From Nemophila menziesii (Eukaryota > Streptophyta > Magnoliopsida > Boraginales > Hydrophyllaceae), in the NCBI GenBank assembly GCA_029959085.1, contig JARWIR010000016.1, forward strand, positions 8,663,441 to 8,727,440: a stretch of 64,000 nucleotides of DNA, in the 5' to 3' direction. The notes under the pieces were generated by a model. That model saw only the letters and a program-made list of their open reading frames with translations, did no database searches and had not been told where the DNA came from. The first letter of the stretch is position 1. Each line of letters begins with the position of its first letter. Shown one piece after another: positions 1 to 10,785 of this stretch. Made by a program: the position numbers and the translations under genes.

Positions 1-450
1 CAAATTATATTGTATTTATATCATTCTTTAAATGGATTTTAAATACACCAATTATGTGATTTCTCTTTTTTAATTTATTATTTTCTTTCTTTTTTATGAT
101 TGATCCATTTAAGAGATGATATAAAAGCGATGTAATTTGGAGTGATATTTAGTATTACTCAATAATTATTTTACTTGATTAATTTAAAGATATGTGTACA
201 TTGAGTTTTTCTTTAATATTTTTAAAATAAATAATTATAAGAAATAGAAGAAAATAATAGCAAAAGAAAGGCGTTACTTTGAGGAGGAGGGTCTTTCAGC
301 CCATTAACTTAAAGGTTAATTCGTCTATTAATTATCTTATCTTAGGATTTCTATTTTGACTTTATTTTTTAGAATTTTCTCTTCTCTAGCTTAATTCCTC
401 TATAAGTTAGTTGGCAGGTTATGTTATAAAAGTAGACTAACAAATATTTC
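1..450. other. AT-rich intergenic sequence
   Basis: No coding frame, splice pattern or recognisable element is visible. The stretch is AT-rich and ends where a Stowaway-like element begins. Confidence 0.6.
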
Positions 451-452
451 TA

Positions 453-735
453 TAGTCCCAAAAATAATGTCCACCTTATTAAAAATGATATCCAAAAATA
501 ATGTCCACCTTATTAAAAATGATATCCAAAAATAATGTCTATTTAGAATTTTAAGACACTTTATTCCACCTTTTTTCACTATTACCCTTATTGAAATATT
601 TAAATTATGTTTCCAATTAATATTTAAAATATCAAGACACTTTATTAAAGGTATTTTAGTAATGAAAAAGTTAATAATTGTGTTTCTTAATTTGTGTGAA
701 AAGCAAAATGGACATTATTTTTGGAACGGAGGAAG
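453..735. mobile_element. Degenerate Stowaway-like MITE with internal tandem repeat
   Basis: The right end reads GGAACGGAGGAAG followed by TA. This is the reverse complement of the usual Stowaway terminus, whose core is TCCCTCCGTCC, and a TA also lies at the left edge (451-452). The two ends are inverted copies around AATAATGTCC. The left end carries a 34-bp direct repeat, about 2.4 copies at 458-541, so the left terminus has been rearranged. Stowaway elements are non-autonomous Tc1/mariner derivatives that duplicate TA. The short frame at 662-862 is not a gene. Confidence 0.65.
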
Positions 736-1127
736 TATTAATATATATAAACAAAAAATTAAAATAGGATCGACATACAAATTAGAATCGATCCTTTTTC
801 GCCTCCGAGCCAAGCCAAGTACAACGCCGCCTCAAAATTCCATCACCACAAAAAGTACTTAATCCCATCGGAACCGAACCCAACCCATCACCACTTCCCC
901 TCCAAGCTGATTAGTCCCTGTATTACCAGAAGTGGCTGATTAGTCCCTATTGGTATTAGAGTGGTTTATGGTCTAGAAGAAGGATTCCTCGAAAAATTAA
1001 GGATTAATTATCCTTATTAGAAATTGGCAACTTGGAAAGGTATGTAAAAAAAATTACACAAATAATTTTACTTCTGTTAGGAAAATTGAAAATCGTTGTT
1101 TTAAAGCAATAAAAATAGAAATACGAA
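736..1127. other. Intergenic sequence, nothing recognised
   Basis: Moderately AT-rich sequence between the MITE and the first MULE. No coding or repeat structure could be supported. Confidence 0.5.
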
Positions 1128-1661
1128 TTAAAAGTAGAGATAATTACACCTAGGGTCTTGACCACACCCCCCTCTTCAAGATGGGGACCCGGCCTAGAGC
1201 CTCTTCTTACTAAAGACCTCAGCAACTTTTTAACACATGAACCCCAAAACCTCAATTACTAGACTACCCCTCTTTTGTTTTTTGTATACCTATATATACT
1301 AATTGTCATTTTCTAATTTCATTCACGTTCTAAATTAAATACCTCACCACCTCACTGCTTCTCTCTCCTCTCTTCTCTCTCCTCTCAACAACCACCGACA
1401 CCACCAAAATGACCACCACTACCGCCGAAATTGCCACCACCACCACCGCCCTAGCATGCCTTCTTCTGCTTGAAGCTTCGTGACCACCGGAGGCTCTAGG
1501 GGTTCGCGCAAGACCATCGGAGAACCACACCAGCAACAATGGTGAGCTGCTATCCTCCTTCTTCCAGCTGTAACGAGCTTCGAGTCTCCACCACACCAGC
1601 AACAATGGCAGAACCACCATAGCGCCGCCATGGCTGTCTAATCTTCACCACCGCCGAGCAT

Positions 1662-1725
1662 TGACGAAGCTTCGATCTGTAACGAGCATTGACGAAGCTT
1701 CGATCTGTAACGAGCTTCAATCTGT
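1662..1725. repeat. Short tandem repeat around GACGAAGCTTCGATCTG
   Basis: The block GACGAAGCTTCGATCTGTAA occurs twice in a row, followed by a partial third copy. Each contains the small palindrome GAAGCTTC. It lies inside MULE 1 beside a second short duplication, ACCACACCAGCAACAATGG, seen twice between 1525 and 1610. Confidence 0.7.
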
Positions 1726-2157
1726 AACGAGCGCGGTGGTTGATGCTCGCCGGAGCTGGGTGGTTGCTGTTCGCGCGGTGGGTGCTGTTCGTGCTTGATT
1801 TCGCCGGAGATATTCGTGGTTTGCTTCGCGCGGTGGTTTGCTGTTCGTGGTTGCTCTTCTCCGGAGCTGCAGATTGGAGTGGACCACCATGGACGAGTGG
1901 GATTCAAGCTTCGATGGAGCTGTGCTGTTCGTCCGACGAGTCTCTTCGATGGAGGCTTTTTTGAGTTTTTTTTTTTTCCAGATCTGGTCAAACACAAAAT
2001 TAGTTAAGTTTATTTTATTATTTTAAATGTATATTGGGTTATAATTATGTAATTATTCATTTTTGTGTAATAAAATATCAATAAAGATTGTTTTGACTAT
2101 TTTATTTCTTGTTTTTTTAATAATACTCACCAAATGAATAAAATACTCATCAATTTT

Positions 2158-2480
2158 ATGAGTACTCATAGATTTTCTCAGAGTACTCCGAGAATTTTCT
2201 TAGAGTACTCCGAGATTTTCTCAGAGTACTCCGAGTTTTTTCGTGCACTCAGAAAATTTTTAGAGAGTACTCTGCAAAATTATAGAGTACTCCGCAAATA
2301 TATAGAGTACTCTATGTTTTTTCCGATACTCTCAGTTTTTTCCGATACTCTATGTTTTTTCCGGTGACCGGTGACTGGTGGTCGGAGGCCGGAGGCCGGT
2401 GGTCGGTGGTCGGTGGTCGGTGGTTGGTGGTCGGAGGTCGGTGGTAGGTGGTGGGAGGTTGGAGGTAGGTGGGTAGTGGT
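2158..2480. repeat. Two adjoining minisatellites
   Basis: From 2158 to about 2360 a unit of roughly 23-24 bp built around GAGTACTCCGAG is repeated with variation. From about 2369 to 2480 a GGTGGTC-type heptamer is repeated (G-rich on the plus strand). Both lie near the right end of MULE 1. The open frames over them are by-products of the repeats. Confidence 0.8.
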
Positions 2481-2654
2481 AGGTAGAGGAGAGAGAAATA
2501 GTGACATCACACTTTTTTGTCTTTTAGTGATAGTAAGGGTAGGAAAGACTATTGTCAAAATTCAGGTCCCTAAGAAGAATGTCATTTAAGAAACTACTCT
2601 ATAGAGAAGACAATTTGTTTCCAAGACCCTATATATAATTCACCCTTAAAAGTA

Positions 2655-4163
2655 GAGATAATTCCCAATTAATTACACTTCCTCACTTTTCATTCTCAAA
2701 AAAAGAAAAAGGAGGAAATAACTTCCTACTTACTCACAAATTTTCAACTTAATTCTCAATTGAACACATTGTCATATTTACCTTCCAATGTTACCCTTAT
2801 GTGATTTTTTTTTATTTTTTATTGTTTTTTAATATTTATTTTTTAATCTTTTTTCCAAATTTTTTTAAAGTTTTTTTTCAAATATTTTTTTAATTTTTTT
2901 CGAATATTTTTTTAATTTTTTTTTCCAAAATTCTTTTTTCGAAATTTTTTTTCAATTTTTTTTTCTAAATTATTTTTTGTTCGAAATTTTTTTTTCTAAA
3001 TTTTTTTCCCTGAATTTTAAAAAAAAAAATCGAAATTTCAGGTTATGTGTTGCATATAGATTTATGTGTTCCTGTAACACACAAAGTCATAAAATCGATC
3101 TAAAAGATTCTTTTCTTTAACAAAATTGTTTTTTTATATTTATTAATCGCATATACCTTATTTTTATTCGTCTTTAACTATCTTGATATATTATCTTTTT
3201 GTCCAACACTTTTTTGTAATTTTTGTGTTTATGTTTTAGCTTTTTGTGTTATTCCAATTCTGTGTATTCCTGGAACACACAAATCTCAGAATTGTGTATT
3301 CTTAGAACGCATAAATATAAGATTAATCTCAAATTTGTGTATTCATAGAACACATAAAAATTGAATTTATATATTACTAGAAAATACACAAAACTTGATT
3401 TTGTTTGTTCTAATTCTGTGTATTCATGGAACACACAAGTCTCATATTTGTGCGTTCCTGGAACACACAAGTCTCTGATTCGTGCGTTCTTAGAACACAC
3501 AAGTTTCTGATTTGTGCCTGAAATACAAAAGTCTCAGATTTGTGCCTGGAACACACAAGTCTCTGATTTGTGCGTTCCTGGAACACACAAATCTCAGGGT
3601 TATGCGTTCCTGGAACACACAAGTCTCTGATTTGTGTATTGATGGAACACATACAAATCAAATTTACAAAACTTGATTTTGTTTGTTCCAGTTTTGTGTA
3701 TTCCTGAACACACACAAAATTGTGTATTACTGCTACACACAAATCTAAGATTTGTGTATTCATGGAACACATAAAACTCAAATTTGTGTATTTTTGGAAT
3801 ACAAAAAACTTGATTTTGGTTGTTCCAATTTTTTGTGTTCCTGCAACACACAAATATTATAATTGTGTGTTCATGGAACACATAAAAAAATTTCGGGAAA
3901 AAAAATTTCCGAAAAAAAAAGATTTGAAATAAAAAATTCCAAAAAAAAATTTCCGAAAAAAAAAATTAATAAAAAAATTGAAACAAAAAAATAAAAATGA
4001 ATATAAATAAATAAATAATATTATAATTAAAGTAATTAATTAATTGTTTATGGGTATTTTTGTAATCTTCCATTTTTTTTTTTTGCTTTAGTAGGAATTA
4101 AGTTGAAGTTGTAATTAATTGAGAATTTTTACACTCCCCGTGTAATTAATTGGGCATTGCCCA
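2655..4163. mobile_element. Non-autonomous Mutator-like element (MULE 2)
   Basis: TTAAAAGTA flanks both ends (2646-2654 and 4164-4172). The left copy is the same 9-mer that closes MULE 1. The termini are inverted repeats: about 19 of 24 bases match, with CCCAATTAATTACAC perfect. Further in, the left arm is T-rich with interspersed TTCGAAA blocks, and the right arm is A-rich with TTTCCGAAAA blocks, so the inversion continues loosely. The centre is a 32-bp satellite. No transposase is present, so this element would have depended on proteins supplied in trans. Confidence 0.7.
3058..3890. repeat. 32-bp satellite with palindromic core
   Basis: The unit, about 32 bp where it is regular (3545, 3577, 3609), carries the palindrome GTGTTCCTGGAACAC, followed by AAGTCTCTGATTTGTG or a variant. 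More than twenty diverged units are present. Long minus-strand frames such as 3410-3853 arise because the unit lacks stops. Their translation is a degenerate repeat, and they are not called as a gene. Confidence 0.85.
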
Positions 4164-4172
4164 TTAAAAGTA

Positions 4173-5153
4173 CTTCGATTAAAATAAAACTATTTATTAC
4201 AGTAAAGAAAATACAAAACGAAACTTACACGGAATTGAAAAGCAAAAGAAACAATTACACAGAAATTATTGTCGTTAAAAAAATATTTTGGTTATGTCGG
4301 TTATCTCTAACAGAGTTTCTACAGTTCAGAAGGAAAATATTACTGGAACAATATTTTAGAGAGAGTAGAAGTTTGGTTTTTTCTGATTCAGTTTCGTAAC
4401 TAAAACATGTGGGGAGGAGATGTATTTATAGGTGAGGGAGCGAGGAGAAGCATAATTGCTGACATATATGTTACACGTTTTCAATTTTCAGCAATGAACC
4501 AGGACACTATCCTGACTTAAATAGGGAACGTGATTAGAGGACGTTTGTCTTCTGACAAAAAGGTTTTGAATTGTGTGCGTAATCCGTGGACGTTTGTCTT
4601 CTGGATGAAGGAATTTGAATTGCTACCGACTACTATAAGACCTAGTCATCTTCCACCGAAATCACTTCAGAAAATTTATTTCATTTTACATTTTTTGACT
4701 CCTCAACTCCCCATCTCCCCCACGAGCCTAGGTCGTCGCCGTGCCGGGCGGGTGGTGGTGCGCGCCTAGGGCTTTCCTTTTTGGCTTTCATAGCCTTTAG
4801 AGTTTTTAGTAGGAATAGATAGGTAAGCTATTTTAAGCTAATGTATTTTTTATCTCTATTTTTTATTTCTATGCGGGGACATTTTCTTCACAAAAAAGTG
4901 TTTTTTCCACTTCTCCCATAAGAACATGAAAAGAATAAAATTAATACCTTGTTTTAAATGATTTAAATACACTTGATTAATTATAATTCCAACAAAATCT
5001 GTGAACAATTTTCTGTTATTTGTCGTATTAATATGTCATAATAATGCCAGTTTGATGGTATCAGTAGAAAGAAAAGCCTCTCCGTATCTATTGCTTTCTC
5101 GGGTTGTTTAAAATGGCGTTTGTGGGGTGTTTAAGTGGTTGTCGGGGTAGTTG
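4173..5153. other. Intergenic sequence with a short GC-rich patch
   Basis: Mostly AT-rich. A GC-rich patch at about 4715-4775 (near CCTAGGTCGTCGCCGTGCCG) stands out in composition but gives no recognisable product. Short frames at 4157-4399 and 4530-4769 have no family resemblance that I recognise. Confidence 0.5.
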
Positions 5154-5162
5154 GTTATTGAT

Positions 5163-7002
5163 GGGAAATTCTTAGGTAGTCTGTGACTACGTAGAGATAG
5201 GTGGTTTATTAATAAAATATTGATGCTCAAGAGAGAGAAAAGCTATAACATTTAATTTGTTTTTTTTTTTTTTTTGACAAAGAATTGTTTTGTTTGATAG
5301 CTTTTTTTACTTAGCATGTAGAGCTTATGTTTTTTTTAGTGAAAAGTATAAAATCGTTATATATGAGATTTCTAAGATTTTTTATATTTTTTTCATAACA
5401 AAACTTATTGAATTTTTTCTTTTTCTTGTAAAATCACTCATATGTTTTACAGTATTCTAAAAGACGCTACGCGTTAGGCGGGCGGTCGCCCACCTTCGAG
5501 CGCCTAGGAAACTAGGCAGGCGCCTAAACATTTTCTTGTTAGGCTGTTCTAATGTTTATTTATGAATATTATATATTAATAGTGTATTTATAAATGATAA
5601 TCAATTATATTTGAATTTTTTTTGGTTTATATAATTTTCAAAATAGGTTTATATAATTTTTTTGTGCTAAAAATTGATTTTTTCAATTTTTTGTATTAGA
5701 ATTAGATATTTTAAATCTTTTATTGGCTTCCAGACCGCCTAGGCGGCCGCATGGGACCTTCTAGGATCGCCTGGAGGTCGCGTGGGCCAATTCTGGAAGT
5801 TGCACTACCTTTTGGCGCCTAGGCCTCGCCTAAGCCGAATTATAGAACAGGGGTTTCAATATTATCATATATATATATATATTAAATTGCATAAATTCTA
5901 CTAAATCTCTAGCGAGATGCACAAATTGATCATAGGTGTGGATAATGAATTAATCATAGGTGTGATAAGGATATGTATCTGGTTAGAAAATCCGATCAAC
6001 CCGCATACACTAACCCAAAACTAAATTCTTATTACATTGAGTAGGTTGCGCTTTGAACTTTGTATAAAATTTAAATATTTTTGCTGGTTGCAGATTTTCT
6101 AAAAACTAAAACCCGCAAACCTATACAACTCGATTATCCTTTATTAAATTATTTGTTGAATAACAAATGAAAAATTTAACAAAAAAATATAATTTAAGAT
6201 CTCCAATTTAAACTAAAATAAGCTTCAATTGTATAGTTATAACTTGAGATATTAGAAAAAATAAAGTTTAAATGTTAGAAAAGTTAAGATAATGTCAAAG
6301 TAGAACACAAAGTTAAATTTATTAGATGGAAAAATATTGAAATTTTGAAAAGTTTAAAAAGAAGGGAAAAAATAATAAGTATAGAAGAAGAAAAATGTGA
6401 TCCCTATAAAATTTTCAAGTAAAATAAACAATATTTATTTTCAGGTTTCGTATAACAAAGGATAATCGAGTCGTGCAAGTTTGTGAGTTTTAGTTTTTAA
6501 AAATTTTGCAACCAGCAGAAATATATAAATTTTGTAAAAATTTTAAACCGTAACCCACTCAATCTAATAACAATCTATCTAGTTCCGGTTACTTTATGCA
6601 TGTTGATCGGGTTTTCTAACCCAATACATACCTTTGTCCACACCTATGATTAATTCTTTATTTACACCTATGATTAATTTGTGCATCTCGCTAGAGATTT
6701 AGTAAAATTTATGTAGTTTAATATATATAATAGTATTAAAACATATGAGTAATTTCAAAAGAAAAAGAATAAATTTAATAGTTTTTGTTATAAAAAAAAG
6801 ATATATGTTTATATAATATTAACAATCCATATATTTTTATCTTAACTAAAAAAACATAAGCTACTACTTTTTATTTGCTAAATAAAAAAATTAGAATTCA
6901 TGTCAAAAGAAAAAAAAACGTTATAGTTTTTCTCTCTCTTAACCACTACTTTATTAATAAACCACCCATCTCTTGTAGTCAAAGACTACCAAAGATTTTC
7001 CC
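5163..7002. mobile_element. Long-armed palindromic Mutator-like element (MULE 3)
   Basis: A perfect 9-bp target duplication GTTATTGAT flanks the element (5154-5162 and 7003-7011). The left end GGGAAATTCTTAGGTAGTC is mirrored at the right end. The inverted arms are long: about 5163-5443 plus 5861-6160 on the left pair with about 6440-7002 on the right, around a loop of about 270 bp. No coding sequence is visible. The left arm is interrupted by a 400-bp GC-rich insertion that the right arm lacks, so the right arm preserves the empty site. Confidence 0.85.
5452..5852. mobile_element. GC-rich inverted-repeat element nested in MULE 3
   Basis: This segment is present only in the left arm of MULE 3. 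Aligning with the uninterrupted right arm gives flanking octamers GTTTTACA (5444-5451) and GTTTCAAT (5853-5860), against GTTTTAAT at the empty site. That is consistent with a diverged 8-bp target duplication of the hAT type. The ends share an inverted TTCTA core followed by TAGGCG-rich blocks. The two GC-rich subterminal blocks (5461-5540 and 5730-5835) face each other across an AT-rich centre. No coding capacity is seen. Assignment to hAT rests only on the duplication length. Confidence 0.6.
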
Positions 7003-7167
7003 GTTATTGATTGGGTTTGTTACTTAATTGTATTTTAAAGTCACGTGGGAGTCCACGTTGTCAGTGGGTCCGTTTTTTTTTTCGCTAATCAAACTTTTAT
7101 TAGAAAGAACCCCTTTAACAATACATTGTTTCATTTATGCAGTACTACTATCTATTACAAAACATAC

Positions 7168-10100
7168 TTAATTAAACACATTACATAATTTCCAATTCTT
7201 AACAATCTCTTTACTTCTATTATTCTCACTATATCTCCTGCAATCACTAGCTTTAATATATAGCAAATTTTGTATATTGTGCAGCAACTCCTCTTCACTC
7301 TTTATCTTTCCTTCATGTATCTTTGAGTTCCTGTTCAACCAAATATAATAGACATAAGCTGTAAACCAACCTCCATGGATAAAATTTAGGAATTTTGTTT
7401 GAGCATTATTGATTATTAGCTCCATCACTTCATCCCAAGTTTTGCAATCAGGCCAAACAACTTCACACCTCTCTATACATTTAATCAAGATCCTTCTCGC
7501 ATAAGGACACACCACAAACACATGGTCCCTATCTTTCACACCATTCAAACACATACTGCAATTACTATCCACCTCCAGACCCCACTCACTCATCCTGTAT
7601 TTTGTGGGTAATCTATCAAGACTTGCAAGCCACGCTATAAATTTACACTTAGGTACATTGGTTTTATACCATACAATTCTAGTCCACTCCAAGATAGTCC
7701 CTGTTCCTCTAATAACTTGTAAAGTTTTCTTAAAAGAAAAGTTACCTTTACAATTTGCTGTCCATCTTTTTCTATCCTCCCCATTACTCAGTTTAGGAGC
7801 AATTTCAGCTAGACCACTTAACTCCTTAGAGAAATGCCACCTCCCTCTATTGTAACAGCTCTTAACCGTCTTATTAACCCACAAACTACTAAACTCCATT
7901 CCTCTTCTCATCACTTCATTTACATTCTTACCTCCAATCCACCTATCCCAATACACAAAAGTACTTCCTCCATCTCTTACCTCATGATATATAAACTCAT
8001 AAGCTATACTTCTAATCTTGAGAAGTTTCTTCCAAATCGATGCCATGTCCTGTCTCTCACACATACCCCAAATGCATTGCCCTTTTAACACATTCTTTTG
8101 GGCCCAACAGCTTACCAAATTATCACTATTTTTATAAATTCTCCAGAATAGGGTAAGTAGACAAACTTTGTTTAATACCTCCAAGTCAGGCACATTTAAT
8201 CCACCTTCCGCTATAGGTGTGCAAATCTTCTTCCAAGCAACCTTAGCTCCTCTTGCCCCTTCCAAATTACCCCTCCACAGAAAACTAGTGAATTTTTTAT
8301 TCAGTTTGTAAATAACCTGCTTTGGGAGCAAAAACACTCTACACCAATAGAGAACTTTACTCACAAGCACTACCTTTATAAGCTCAAGTCTGCCTGCATA
8401 AGTCAGCATTTTATTACTCCAATTATTAATGGTCTCGCAAATTTTTCTACTAGCTTATTTGCATCACCTACACTCAATTTCCGAGTACTTAGGGGTACCC
8501 CCAAATATCTTACAGGTAGCTTACCCTCCCTAATTCCCAAGATTTGTACAATTCTCCCAATCTTCTCATTAGATACTCCACCAAAATAAACCTCACTTTT
8601 ACTACTACTTATGCTTAATCCTGACATTCTAGTAAAGATATTTAAACCTTCTTTTATCACCTCAGCTGAGTCCTCATTAGCTTTCATGAAGATAAGAAGG
8701 TCATCAGCAAACATCATGTGGTTAAGTTTAAGTTCTTCACATCTTGGATGAAAGGAAAATCTTTTGATTCTGGCCACAAACCTTAAAAATTGAAGTTAAC
8801 ACTTCCATGCTCAGGACAAATAGATAAGGGGACAGTGGGTCCCCTTGTCTTAAACCCCTTATGCCTTGAAAGAACCCCACCATTTCTCCATTAACACCTA
8901 TAGAGTAACTTGGAGTAGTCACACACATCTCTACCCACTTTATGAATGTATCTGGAAATTCCATTGCACCTAAAGTCTTGAAGATAAAGTTCCAATTCAA
9001 GCTGTCATAAGCTTTTTGGATGTCTACATTAATAGTGCAGCTAGGGCCCACATTATTTTTCTCATAATCATGCAAGATATCCTGAGCTACTATGATATTG
9101 TCACATATATACCTCCCCTTCACAAACGCTGCCTGATTGTTGGATACAATATACTCCATAACTTCACTTAACCTCTCAGTTAAAATCCTTGAAAGTGTTT
9201 TGTAAGTTGTGTTGACACAGGAGATTGGCCTAAACAATCTTACATTTGAAGGGTTAGCTACTTTTGGGATCAAAGTAATATTTGTAGTGTTAACCTCCCT
9301 CATCATTTTCCTACTCTCAAATATTTCCATAATTGCCTCACAAAATTCATCACCTACAATACTCCAGCAAACTTTATAAAACTTGGAAGTAAAGCCATCA
9401 GGGCCCGGGCTTTTATCTTCACTAATAGAAAACAATGCTTTTTTTACCTCTTCAGGTGTAATAGGTCTGATCAGCTTACCTCTTTGCTCTTCTGTAAGGC
9501 TGGTTTGTATGAGCTTCTTAATACTCTCTATACTGCACTTTTCCTCCATATTATCTTCAGTACCAATTAATTTTTGGTAAAAAGATATAAATTCTTCCTT
9601 AATCTCCTCGGGCTTGTTTAACACTTCACCATTATCATTGATCAAAGTAGTGACTCTGTTCTTAGCTTGCCTCCCCTTGATTAGCTTGAAATAATAAGCT
9701 GTACTCGCATCACTATCTTTTGTCCAGGTTGCACGAGCTTTTTGTTTCATTACCTCATGCTCCTGAATGATAGCTTCTTCTAGTTTGTGTAAAATCATCT
9801 TCTCCTCATTTAATATAGCTTCATCAAAATTCCCCTTCATAATAATGTCCTGCACTTCTCGCAATTTTAACCTCATATTAGTAATATATAAAGGATCCTT
9901 TTTAAAGTACATTATATTAAAGGCTTTAAGTGCCTTTTTTACAATTCTCTGCTTAGTACATAATCTGAACATAGCTGAACCTTCAACTCCTGTTCTCCAA
10001 GCCTTATCTACTACCTCTAAAAACCTCTCATGGCTGCACCAAATGTTGAAAAATCTAAAAGGTGTGGGACCCCTCTTCTGCACTTTTCCAATCTCCAGTT

Positions 10101-10785
10101 GGACTACACAGTGATCAGATGTTGAAGGGGCCAAATATAGGACATTAGAATATATTGAATCCATCCACTTTATATTTATTAGCAACCTGTCTATTCTACT
10201 AGCTCTCAAATTTACCACACTCCTATTTGTCCAAGTATAATAGTTGCCTACTGACTTATGTTCAAACATTTCAGCTTCTTATACACTATCTATAAACTCT
10301 TGAGTGTATTTGTTAATCTCTTCACAATTCAATCTGTCCTCTATCTTCATAATCTCATTAAAATCTCCAACACACCCAAAACTCTCTCCACTATATAACT
10401 TTCTCCACCTCACTAGATCTTTCCATAACAATCTCCTTTCCTTCTCATCATTACTTGCATAGATCACACTCAAATATATATCAATTTTATTACTAACATC
10501 CTCAATTTTTAGTAGCACAGCTTGAACAGTCTCTTCAATTAACTCTACCTTGCACTCATTCTCCTTCCACAATACCCAAACTCTACCTCTAGGGTCCTTA
10601 GAATAATTGTGAATCATATTATAGTGTTGAAATCTCTCTTTCTTTATTTGAATCATGTTCTCATATGTGACTTTTGTTTCCAGTAAGCACATGATCTGAA
10701 CCTTGTTTGTGAATATGTAGTTCAAGACATCGAGTTGTCTTAGGGTCATATTCAAACCCCTAACATTCCATGATCCAATGATCAT
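7168..10785 (-). pseudogene. LINE ORF2: endonuclease, reverse transcriptase, zf-RVT (broken)
   Basis: The endonuclease begins at 10785 (GSWNVRGLN, then GDFNEIM, RIDRLLIN and SDHCVVQ further on). RT motifs follow: KSPGPDGF, DIQKAYDSLNW, GLRQGDPLSPY and the catalytic FADDLLIF. A zf-RVT domain closes the protein (WYKTNVPKCKFIAWL, then CSMC and HVFVVCP). Three lesions are visible: an in-frame TAA at 10279-10281 inside the endonuclease, a frameshift in an A/T run at about 8785-8789 just before the FADD motif, and another at about 8432-8434. The broken parts are 10279-10785, 8737-10269, 8403-8777 and 7168-8409. The frame would otherwise be about 1,200 codons, normal for a plant L1. This copy cannot make its own enzyme. 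Confidence 0.9.

Larger units (their letters stand above)
1137..2645. mobile_element. Non-autonomous Mutator-like element (MULE 1)
   Basis: The 9-bp sequence TTAAAAGTA lies immediately outside both ends (1128-1136 and 2646-2654). The ends are imperfect inverted repeats: about 18 of the first 24 bases match, including a perfect AGGGTCTTG block. A 9-bp target duplication with a G-starting inverted terminus is the signature of MULEs. No transposase is visible. The interior has a CT-rich tract, a GC-richer block (about 1380-1960) with short duplications, and two minisatellites. The small frames on both strands in the GC-richer block overlap one another and follow the low-complexity sequence, so none is called as a gene. 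A captured host fragment (Pack-MULE) is possible but unproven. Confidence 0.65.

Noticed and set aside
1330..2026. Several overlapping frames on both strands in the GC-richer block
   Set aside because: They overlap one another on opposite strands and follow low-complexity sequence, with no recognisable domain or splice structure.
2280..2589. Frames rich in Pro/His/Thr or Gly/Val/Trp
   Set aside because: Direct products of the GGTGGTC minisatellite.
3249..3881. Overlapping minus-strand frames up to 147 aa with repeated CVPGTH/CVFQE phrases
   Set aside because: They are translations of the 32-bp satellite and shift frame between units. No codon bias or domain.
3058..3890. Heat-shock elements (TTC/GAA pairs) in the satellite
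   Set aside because: The TTCCTGGAA core has three bases between TTC and GAA, where a heat-shock element needs two.
4715..4775. GC-rich patch as an rRNA or LINE 5' UTR fragment
   Set aside because: No alignable rRNA motif and no LINE sequence nearby. Composition alone is not evidence.
9383..10114. Plus-strand frames of 65-115 aa over LINE 1
   Set aside because: Antisense shadows of the LINE ORF2. The minus strand carries the conserved motifs.
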